Positions 28,323-35,448 of a stretch of 58,543 nt of DNA are shown here, piece after piece. Location: NCBI RefSeq assembly GCF_902499135.1, contig NZ_CABVPR010000041.1, forward strand, positions 1-58,543. The letters run 5' to 3'. The stretch is from Burkholderia dolosa (lineage in GTDB: Bacteria; Pseudomonadota; Gammaproteobacteria; Burkholderiales; Burkholderiaceae). Each line of letters begins with the position of its first letter. Positions within the stretch are counted from its first letter, which is position 1. A program made the position numbers and the translations under genes. The notes beneath the pieces are model-generated. The model saw only the letters and a list, made by a program, of their open reading frames with translations. It did not search any database and was not told the origin of the DNA.

Positions 28323-29659
28323 CGATGGCCCGGCGCACCCGCCACGACCGTCTCGACCTGTGGATGAACGGTATTCCGGTCGGCTACTGGGAAGTGACGC
28401 GCGGCGTCGAACGCCTCGTCTATTTGCCGACGTGGATCGACGATCCGCAAGGACGTCCGCTATCGCTGTCGCTGCCGTTCACGCCCGGCAATCAGCCGCA
28501 CCACGGCGCAATCGTCGCCGACTATTTCGACAACCTGCTGCCGGACAGCCAGCCGATTCGCCGCCGCATCGCGCAGCGCTACCGGCTCGGATCGACGGCG
28601 CCGTTCGAATTGCTCGCATCGATCGGCCGCGATTGCGTCGGCGCGCTGCAGCTGCTGCCGCCCGACGAGACGCCGGTCGATCTCGAGAAAATCGACGGCA
28701 CGCCGCTGGACGACGCGGCCGTCGCCGACGTATTGCGCCATGCGACCGCCGCGCCGCTGCCCGGCCAGCCGGAGCCGGACGAAGAGCTGCGGCTGTCGAT
28801 CGCCGGCGCGCAGGAAAAGACCGCGCTGCTGCGGCACGGCGATCGCTGGATGCTGCCGACCGGCAGCACGCCGACCACGCATATCTTCAAGCTGCCGCTC
28901 GGGCGCGTCGGCAACATGCAGGCCGACATGCGGACGTCCGTCGAAAATGAATGGCTGTGCTCGAAGCTCGTCGCCGCGTACGGCCTGCCGGTCGCCCATT
29001 GCGACATCGGCCGGTTCGACGACCAGAAGGCGCTGATCGTCGAACGCTTCGACCGGCGTCCGTCCCGCGACCGTACGTGGATCCTGCGGCTGCCGCAGGA
29101 AGACATGTGTCAGGCGACCGGCACGCCGTCGGCGGCGAAGTACGAAGCGGACGGCGGGCCGGGGATCGCGACGATCATGGAGATTCTTGCGAACTCCGCC
29201 GACGCCGCGCACGACCGGCGCAACTTCTTCGTCGCGCAGCTCGTGTTCTGGGTGCTGGCGGCGATCGACGGTCATGCGAAGAATTTCAGCATCGCGCATC
29301 TGCCCGGCAACGCGTATCGCAGCACGCCGCTGTACGACGTGCTGTCCGCGCATCCGATCATCGGCACGCGCCGCAATCAGCTGCCGCCGCGCCGCGCGCG
29401 GCTCGCGATGGCCGTGTGCGGGAAGAACCGCCACTACGTGATCGGCGACATCCAGCCGCGCCATTGGATCGCTCAGGGCCGCCGCGTCGGACTGACCGAA
29501 GACGACGTGCGCACGGCGATGGCCGACGTGGCGGCGCGCACGGAGCCCGCGATTGCCGATGTCGCGTCGCGCATGCCGGCGGATTTCCCGGCCGACGTGG
29601 CCGACGCGATCTTCGACGGGATGCGGCGGCAGAGCCGCAAGCTGGCTGCGGTCGATTAG
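28319..29659 (+). CDS. hipA: HipA-family serine/threonine kinase toxin
   Basis: A 446-residue HipA-like toxin kinase. The N-terminal subdomain (couple_hipA, about 5-110) has GYWEVTRGVERLVYLPTWIDDPQGRPLSLSLPF and the DNLLPDSQPIRRRIA motif. The kinase core has SIAGAQEKTALL (about 159-170), the ATP-site strand HIFKLPLG, NEWLCSKLVAAYGLPVA, the Ser-loop region (residues 250-275, QEDMCQATG), and the catalytic loop AIDGHAKNFSI (about 315-325). E. coli HipA phosphorylates glutamyl-tRNA synthetase and induces persistence; the target here is unknown. Translation starts at GTG 28319 overlapping hipB, or ATG 28325. All kinase motifs look intact, so the toxin is probably active. Confidence 0.93.
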   Translation: MTMARRTRHDRLDLWMNGIPVGYWEVTRGVERLVYLPTWIDDPQGRPLSLSLPFTPGNQPHHGAIVADYFDNLLPDSQPIRRRIAQRYRLGSTAPFELLASIGRDCVGALQLLPPDETPVDLEKIDGTPLDDAAVADVLRHATAAPLPGQPEPDEELRLSIAGAQEKTALLRHGDRWMLPTGSTPTTHIFKLPLGRVGNMQADMRTSVENEWLCSKLVAAYGLPVAHCDIGRFDDQKALIVERFDRRPSRDRTWILRLPQEDMCQATGTPSAAKYEADGGPGIATIMEILANSADAAHDRRNFFVAQLVFWVLAAIDGHAKNFSIAHLPGNAYRSTPLYDVLSAHPIIGTRRNQLPPRRARLAMAVCGKNRHYVIGDIQPRHWIAQGRRVGLTEDDVRTAMADVAARTEPAIADVASRMPADFPADVADAIFDGMRRQSRKLAAVD

Positions 29660-29693
29660 CCGATTCGTCTATTAACCGATTGGTCGACTAACT

Positions 29694-29820
29694 GGCTACC
29701 AGCTACCAGCTACCGGCTACCAGCTACCGGCTACCGGCTAACCGACCAACCGACCAACCGACCAACCGACCAACCGACCAACCGACCAACCGACCAACCG
29801 ACCAACCGACCAACCGACCG
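29694..29820. repeat. Compound minisatellite: 7-bp then 8-bp units
   Basis: Six 7-bp units of RGCTACC (29694-29735) run directly into ten 8-bp units of ACCGACCA (29741-29820, nine perfect, last ends G). The array lies between the hipA stop and the hppD stop and is noncoding. Perfect copies imply recent slippage, a likely variable-number locus. Confidence 0.93.
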
Positions 29821-29831
29821 ACTGGTCAATT

Positions 29832-29853
29832 GCCGCCGCGTGCGCGCGGCGGC
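29832..29853. terminator. Strong hairpin between hipA and hppD
   Basis: A 9-bp perfect stem GCCGCCGCG / CGCGGCGGC with a 4-nt TGCG loop. It lies between two convergent genes without a U-tract, so it is probably a bidirectional terminator or a Rho-linked stop. Confidence 0.55.
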
Positions 29854-29945
29854 CGCAGCCCGTCACCGCATGTCGTGCTCGCTTGGCTCCGTCGTCCCCG
29901 TTGCGCGAAAGCAGCGCGCGTCGCGCGATGCGACACGAAGCCCGC

Positions 29946-31073
29946 TCAGCCTGCATCGCGCGCACGGGCCAGCGCGGCGAGATTGCCCTCGCCGAACCCG
30001 TGATGCCCCTTGCGCTGCACGATTTCGAAGAAGATTTCGCCGGGCCGGCGCTTCACGAAAGTCTGGAAGAACAGGCGCGGCACGCCGTCGCTGCCGATCT
30101 CGCCGTCGATCAGCACCGAGCGGCGGCGCAGCGCGTCGAGATCGACACCGTGCCCCGGCAGCCGCGCGTCGACGTCGTCGTAGTAGCGTGCCGGCGGCTC
30201 GATGAACTCGACGCCGTTCGCACGCAGCGCATCGACGCTCGCGAGGATGTCGTCGGTCGCGAGCGCGACGTGCTGGACGCCCTCGCCCGGATGGTCGGGC
30301 AGATACGCGTGCATCAGCTCGGTGCGCCGCGTGCCTTCCTCGTACACCGGAATCCGCACCGCGCCGCACGGCGACACCATCACGCGCGATTCCTCCGACA
30401 CATGCCAGTGCGCATCGATCTCGTGGATTTCGCGGAAATGCAGCAGGTCGTGGTAAAAGTCCAGCCACTCCTGCATGCGGCCGGCGCCGACCGTCTGCGT
30501 GAAGTGGTCGACCTGCAGCAGCCCGGTGCCGGCGCAATGCAGATCGGTATGCGCGGTCGCGATGTCGATCGGCCGGAAATCGATGTCGAAGATCGAAATG
30601 TCGCCGACGCCGCCGCGCTGCCCGCCGCGTCCGCGCCAGCGGTCGACGAAATAGAGGTGCGAATCGCCGATTCCCTGGATCGCCGGAATCTTCAGCTCGC
30701 CGACGCCCACACGCTCGCCCTCGAACGCCCAGGCGCCGAGCTCGATCGCCCGCTCGAACGCGCGACGCGCGCTGTCGACCCGGATGCCGATCGCGCACAC
30801 GCCCATCCCGTATTCCTCCGCGTAGCGCGCGGCGAACGAGTCGGGCTCCGCGTTGATCAGGAAGTGCATCTGCCCTTGCCGGTACAGCGTGACGTCCTTG
30901 CTCACGTGTCGCGCGATCGCCTTGAAGCCGAGCTGCTCGAAGCGCTGCGCGAGCGCGTCGGGCTTCGGCGCCGCGAACTCGACGAATTCGAGGCCGGCCA
31001 TCCCGAGCGGATTGGCGGCCGGATCGGCAACGGGCGGCGTATCGCTGGGCAGCGGATGGGGATTGCCGGGCAT
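29946..31073 (-). CDS. hppD: 4-hydroxyphenylpyruvate dioxygenase
   Basis: A 375-residue non-heme Fe(II) dioxygenase of tyrosine catabolism that converts 4-hydroxyphenylpyruvate to homogentisate in the cytosol. The N-terminal VOC domain starts [24 protein letters not shown]; the catalytic C-terminal half has [26 protein letters not shown] (first His ligand), [13 protein letters not shown] (second His) and [20 protein letters not shown] (Glu ligand and C-terminal helix). Start: ATG 31073 ([11 protein letters not shown]), which gives normal family length; a longer reading from 31193 adds a Pro/Gly-rich, unlikely extension. It is divergent from an MHS transporter gene, a frequent pairing with aromatic acid metabolism. 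Confidence 0.95.
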   Translation of the reverse strand: MPGNPHPLPSDTPPVADPAANPLGMAGLEFVEFAAPKPDALAQRFEQLGFKAIARHVSKDVTLYRQGQMHFLINAEPDSFAARYAEEYGMGVCAIGIRVDSARRAFERAIELGAWAFEGERVGVGELKIPAIQGIGDSHLYFVDRWRGRGGQRGGVGDISIFDIDFRPIDIATAHTDLHCAGTGLLQVDHFTQTVGAGRMQEWLDFYHDLLHFREIHEIDAHWHVSEESRVMVSPCGAVRIPVYEEGTRRTELMHAYLPDHPGEGVQHVALATDDILASVDALRANGVEFIEPPARYYDDVDARLPGHGVDLDALRRRSVLIDGEIGSDGVPRLFFQTFVKRRPGEIFFEIVQRKGHHGFGEGNLAALARARDAG

Positions 31074-31417
31074 TCCAGTCTCCGGGGCATGAGAGTGCCC
31101 GGCGCGTGCGGCAGGCCCGGCCGGGGCGCCGGCCGGACGTCCGCCCGGTTCGGGCGAGTTTCGGATGGTGCAGATTTTAACCAGACCGTTCATCGCCGCA
31201 CACCCTGGCCGAACGGGATATCGGCGAGCCGCCTAGTGCTAACCCCGAAATCGTTCGATAAACGCACGGACTTGAACGATAATCGCGCGCCTCGACCGTT
31301 CGGCCGATTGCCGCCGCGCGGCGTTGCGCCCTATCCTCCGTTCACCCATCGACTTCAATGCAGCATCGGACGCGGCATCGCCGCGATTCACGATGCGCCG
31401 TGCCAGGAGACACCGCC
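31074..31417. promoter_or_regulatory. Divergent hppD/transporter promoter region
   Basis: 344 bp between divergent genes. An inverted repeat ATCGTTC (31250-31256) and GAACGAT (31274-31280) separated by 17 bp overlaps a possible -10 (GATAAT, 31277-31282) toward the transporter. It is a candidate operator for a regulator such as the IclR protein encoded at 34648; no direct evidence. Confidence 0.4.
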
Positions 31418-32722
31418 ATGACCCCCACCTTCGACACTCTCGACGCCGCCGGCGTCCGCGCGCGCGGCCAGGCCCGCAAGGCTGCGATCGGCAGCTTCGT
31501 CGGCGCCGTCGTCGACTGGTATGACTTCCTGTTGTACGGGATCGTCGCCGCGCTCGTATTCAACTCCGAGTTCTTTCCGAAGGTCAGTCCGACGATGGGC
31601 ACGCTCGCCGCGTTCGCGACGTTCGGCGTCGGCTTTCTGTTCCGACCGCTCGGCGGCGTCGTGTTCGGCCATTACGGCGACCGGCTCGGCCGCAAGCGCA
31701 TGCTCGTGCTGACCGTGATGCTGATGGGGCTGTCGACCGTCGCGATCGGCCTGCTGCCCACCTTCGCGACGATCGGCTGGTGGGCGCCGGTGCTGCTGGT
31801 GCTGATGCGCGCGATCCAGGGTTTCGCGGTCGGCGGCGAATGGGGCGGCGCGGCGCTGATGGCGGTCGAGAGCGCGCCGAAGAAAAAGAAGGCGTTCTAC
31901 AGCAGCGGCGTGCAGGTCGGCTACGGCGTCGGGCTCGTGCTCGCGACCGGAATCGTGTCGATCCTCAGTCACGTGCTCGGCGAAGCCGCGTTCAAGTCGT
32001 GGGGCTGGCGGCTGCCGTTCGTGTTCAGCATCGTGCTGGTGCTGATCGGGCTGTGGGTGCGCAAGAGCATGGACGAATCGCAGGAGTTCGTCGAGAAGGT
32101 CGAGCACGGCAACCGCAAGCTGCGCCTGCCGGTGCTGGAGGCGCTCACGCGCCATCCGAAGGCGTTCCTGCTGATCGTCGCGCTGCGGCTCGCCGAACTG
32201 TTCACGATGTACATCGTCACCGCGTTCGCACTCAGCTATTCGACGTCGAACCTCGGCATGTCGCGCGACCTGTTCCTGAACATCGGCCTGCTGGTCGGCG
32301 CGGTGAGCTGCGTGACGATCCCGTGCTTCGCGTGGCTCGCCGACCGCTTCGGGCTGCGCCGCATCTACCTGATCGGTGCGCTGATCGGCGTCGCGTCCGC
32401 CGTGCCGTTCTTCATCGCGCTGGAGTCGCGTTCGGTCGCGTGGATCGTGGTCTTCTCGCTGCTGCTCGCGAACGCCGCGCACGACATGGTGGTGAGCGTC
32501 CAGCAGCCGCTGTTCACCGAGCTGTTCGGCGCCGAATACCGCTACAGCGGCGCGGGCGTCGGCTATCAGTTCGCGAGCGTCGTCGGCGGCGGCTTCACGC
32601 CGTTCATCGCGGTCGGCCTCGTCAGCCTGGCCGGCGGCTCGTGGCACCTCGTCGCCGGCTATCTCGCGGCCGGCTGCCTGATCTCGCTCGCGGTCGCCGC
32701 GCGGATGCGGGCCGCGGGCTGA
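31418..32722 (+). CDS. MFS transporter, metabolite:H+ symporter (MHS) family
   Basis: A 434-residue inner-membrane transporter with 12 predicted helices. The N terminus AAIGSFVGAVVDWYDFLLYGIVAALVFNSEFFP is the MHS signature. The loop 2-3 motif GHYGDRLGRKRMLVLTVMLMG and the repeat LADRFGLRRIYLIGAL are present, as is RAIQGFAVGGEWGGAALMAVESAP. Members import shikimate, alpha-ketoglutarate, aromatic acids or citrate with protons. The start ATG at 31418 follows CAGGAGACACC. Because it is divergent from hppD, an aromatic keto acid or related substrate is a reasonable guess, not shown by sequence. Confidence 0.92.
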   Translation: MTPTFDTLDAAGVRARGQARKAAIGSFVGAVVDWYDFLLYGIVAALVFNSEFFPKVSPTMGTLAAFATFGVGFLFRPLGGVVFGHYGDRLGRKRMLVLTVMLMGLSTVAIGLLPTFATIGWWAPVLLVLMRAIQGFAVGGEWGGAALMAVESAPKKKKAFYSSGVQVGYGVGLVLATGIVSILSHVLGEAAFKSWGWRLPFVFSIVLVLIGLWVRKSMDESQEFVEKVEHGNRKLRLPVLEALTRHPKAFLLIVALRLAELFTMYIVTAFALSYSTSNLGMSRDLFLNIGLLVGAVSCVTIPCFAWLADRFGLRRIYLIGALIGVASAVPFFIALESRSVAWIVVFSLLLANAAHDMVVSVQQPLFTELFGAEYRYSGAGVGYQFASVVGGGFTPFIAVGLVSLAGGSWHLVAGYLAAGCLISLAVAARMRAAG

Positions 32723-32959
32723 CACCGGCATCGCCGGCCACTTCCGGCCGGCCTTCCGCGCTCGGCCTCGTCGTCCGCCAAGCCCGACAGCCAGCGCCAA
32801 CGCAGCCACGCAGCAGGCAAAGCGGCGCAACGCACGACGACGTCAAAGACCGTCGAGCACGCGCGCCGCGCGTTCGTTTTCCGCGCCGAACACGCGACGC
32901 CGCGTGCCGACCAATGGCATCATATGGGCCTACGTCAGTCACCGATACGCCCCCATATC

Positions 32960-34261
32960 ATGTCGAATCTCATCGTCCACGGCGGCACTCCGCTGCGCGG
33001 GGACATCAAGCCGTCCGCCAACAAGAACGCCGTCCTGCCGATCCTGTGCGCGACCCTGTTGACCGATCAGCCGCTGCGCCTCGTCGGCGTGCCGGACATC
33101 ACCGACGTACGCAAGATCCTCGACATCTTCCGCACGCTCGGCAGCGACGTGTCGGTCGATTTCACGACGGGCCTCCTCGAGCTCCATCACCGCAACACGA
33201 AGTTCGATCCGGCCGTCCATCGGCTGCCGGAAGCGATGCGCTCGTCGATCATGCTGATTCCGCCGCTGCTCGCACGCTTCGGCGTCGCGCGGCTCGAAAA
33301 CGACGTGAAGGGCTGCACGCTCGGCGTGCGCGAAATCGATCCGCACGTCGAGGTGTTCGAGCGCTTCGGCGCGCACATCGAGCGCACGCCGGATTCGCTG
33401 ATCGTGCGCACCGACGGTCCGCTGACCGCCAACGATCACTGGCTCGACTACGCGTCGGTGACGACCACCGAGAACTTCGCGCTGTGCGCAACCGCCGCGA
33501 ACGGCACGTCGACGCTGATGAACGCGGCGTCCGAACCGCACGTGCAGGAGTTCTGCCAATTCCTCGCGATGATCGGCGTCGCGGTCGACGGGATCGGCAC
33601 GTCGCGGCTCTGCGTGACCGGCGGCCGCAAGCTCGGCGGCGGCGAATTCCGCTTCGCCGAGGATTTTCACGAGATCGCGACGTTCCTCGCGCTCGGCGCG
33701 ATCACCGGCGGCGACATCACGGTGCGCAACTCGTCGCCCGAGCATTTCCCGCTGATCGACCGCACGTTCGCGAAGTTCGGCGTGACGGTCACGCATCGCG
33801 ACGGCTGGTCGCGCGCGGAACGCGACGGCCCGCTGCGCGTGCGCCGGCCGTTCACGCAGAACATCCTGACCAAGGTCGAAGCCGCGCCGTGGCCGTATCT
33901 GCCGGTCGATCTGCTGCCGATCTTCATCGCGCTCGGCGTGCGGGCGGAAGGCAGCGCGATGTTCTGGAACAAGGTGTACGACGGCGCGCTCGGCTGGTCG
34001 GGCGAGCTGTCGAAGTTCGGCGCGCACGTGCTGCTGTCGGACCCGCACCGGCTGATCACGTTCGGCGGGCTGAAGCTGACGCCGGCACGCGTCGAGAGCC
34101 CGTACATCATCCGCGTCGCGATCGCGCTGCTGATGGTGGCCGCGAGCATCGAAGGCCGCTCGGAAATCATGAACGCGCTGCCGATCCGTCGCGCGCATCC
34201 GCGTTTCGTCGAGAACCTGCGCTCGGTCGGCGCCAACGTCGAGTGGACGAGCAGCGAGTAA
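32960..34261 (+). CDS. murA: UDP-GlcNAc 1-carboxyvinyltransferase (MurA) paralogue
   Basis: A 433-residue EPT/RTPC-fold enzyme. Catalytic residues of MurA are recognisable: Lys22 and Asn23 in SANKNAVLPILC, an Arg in EAMRSSIMLIPPLLARFG, the PEP-binding Cys119 in KGCTLGVREIDPH with Arg five residues later, Asp in LPVDLLPIFIALG, and Arg in SPYIIRVAIALLMVAASIEG. MurA transfers enolpyruvate to UDP-GlcNAc in the first committed step of peptidoglycan synthesis. Several segments differ from housekeeping MurA (DPHVEVFERFGAHIE, LPVDLLPIF), and the neighbourhood lacks cell-wall genes, so this is probably a second copy with a special role or altered acceptor. Start ATG 32960 (MSNLIVHGG). Confidence 0.85.
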   Translation: MSNLIVHGGTPLRGDIKPSANKNAVLPILCATLLTDQPLRLVGVPDITDVRKILDIFRTLGSDVSVDFTTGLLELHHRNTKFDPAVHRLPEAMRSSIMLIPPLLARFGVARLENDVKGCTLGVREIDPHVEVFERFGAHIERTPDSLIVRTDGPLTANDHWLDYASVTTTENFALCATAANGTSTLMNAASEPHVQEFCQFLAMIGVAVDGIGTSRLCVTGGRKLGGGEFRFAEDFHEIATFLALGAITGGDITVRNSSPEHFPLIDRTFAKFGVTVTHRDGWSRAERDGPLRVRRPFTQNILTKVEAAPWPYLPVDLLPIFIALGVRAEGSAMFWNKVYDGALGWSGELSKFGAHVLLSDPHRLITFGGLKLTPARVESPYIIRVAIALLMVAASIEGRSEIMNALPIRRAHPRFVENLRSVGANVEWTSSE

Positions 34262-34647
34262 CGCGGAAGCGGATGCGGCGCGCGTGGTGAGCGCGCCGCA
34301 TTCGCTGCCACCCTCCTCTGTCGCGCGGCCCGATCGGCAACGCCGCCGCGCCGACTCGCCGAGCCCTCGTGAGCCGGCACTGCGACATCCGCGTCGAGCG
34401 GCGCTCGCTGCCCATTTCGCCGTGATCGCCGCTTGCTCGCCGCCGATACCGTCGTCGCGTCCGTGGTCGCTGTCGCCGACAGCGTCGTCGTTGCCGTACG
34501 GTCTCCGCTCGCCGCCTCCGCGCCGCACGTCCGGCCGCGGGTCATCCCCGCTGTCGCGCCCCGTCCGACTTGCGCGATAATCGCCCGCTTCCGTGCGATC
34601 AACGCTCGCACACTTCGCTTCGCCAGCCGACCGACACTCCGCCGACG
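34262..34647. other. Intergenic region murA-iclR
   Basis: 386 bp, GC-rich with C/T-rich stretches. No gene or clear regulatory element seen. The proximal part upstream of 34648 probably holds the iclR promoter. Confidence 0.5.
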
Positions 34648-35418
34648 ATGAAAAAACCCGAACTCGACCGACGCGACTGGATCGCGGGCCTCGAAAAAGG
34701 CCTGATGATCCTCGAGGCGTTCGACAGCCAGCACGCGCGGATGACGCCGACGCAAGCCGCCGCACGCACCGGCCTCACGCGCACGGCCGCGCGGCGCTAC
34801 CTGCTGACGCTCGAATCGCTCGGCTACGTGTACACCGACGGCAAGCTGTACGGGCTCACGCCGCGCGTGCTGCGGGTCGGCTGGTCGTACTTCGACTCGG
34901 CGCGCCTGCCGCGCACCGTGCAGCCGTATCTGCAGCAGCTGAGCGCATCGCTGAACGAATCGGCGTACGTGAGCGTGCTCGACGGATGGGAGCTCGTGTT
35001 CATCGCGCGCAACGGCGTATCGCGGGTGATGACGACTGGCTTCGTGCTGGGCGCACGCGTGCCGGCGCCGCTGACGTCGCCGGGCGTCGTGCTGCTCGCG
35101 CATCACCCGGACCGCGACGCCGTGCGCGCGTGGCTCGACGACACCGAACTGCCGCCGTTCACGCCGCACACGATCACGAACAAGGCGCGCCTGCTCGAGC
35201 AGATCGACCAAGCGCGCGACGCCGGCTTCGCGGTGATCGAACAGCAGCTGCAGGTCGGCGTGCGCGGGCTCGCGGTGCCGCTGAAGAACCGTCACGGCGA
35301 AGTCGTCGCCGCGCTGAGCACGAACATGCCGATCGGCGCGGAGACGACAGAAGCGGCCGTGCGGCGCGTGCTGCCGCATCTGCAGGAAGCCGCGCTCGCG
35401 ATGCTGAACGTGCTGTAG
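34648..35418 (+). CDS. IclR-family transcriptional regulator (PcaU/PobR-like)
   Basis: A 256-residue regulator. The N-terminal winged helix (about 8-72) reads WIAGLEKGLMILEAFDSQHARMTPTQAAARTGLTRTAARRYLLTLESLGYV. The C-terminal IclR effector domain (about 85-255) shows LQQLSASLNESAYVSVLDGWELVFIAR, LTSPGVVLLAHHPDR and GFAVIEQQLQVGVRGLAVPLKNRHG. The sequence is nearest to PcaR/PcaU/PobR activators of aromatic acid catabolism. Start ATG 34648; upstream in-frame codons lack similarity. It follows the transporter and murA genes on the same strand, after 386 bp. Regulation of hppD and the transporter by an aromatic effector is inferred. Confidence 0.9.
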   Translation: MKKPELDRRDWIAGLEKGLMILEAFDSQHARMTPTQAAARTGLTRTAARRYLLTLESLGYVYTDGKLYGLTPRVLRVGWSYFDSARLPRTVQPYLQQLSASLNESAYVSVLDGWELVFIARNGVSRVMTTGFVLGARVPAPLTSPGVVLLAHHPDRDAVRAWLDDTELPPFTPHTITNKARLLEQIDQARDAGFAVIEQQLQVGVRGLAVPLKNRHGEVVAALSTNMPIGAETTEAAVRRVLPHLQEAALAMLNVL

Positions 35419-35448
35419 CGCGTCGTCGAAGGCCGGCGGTCGCGCCGC

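Noticed and set aside
29694-29820. Repeat array considered as a CRISPR
   Set aside because: Units of 7-8 bp without spacers; it is a minisatellite.
31780-34290. 836-codon open frame covering the MHS transporter and murA
   Set aside because: Out of frame with both recognisable genes and rich in Arg/Ala; a typical high-GC shadow.
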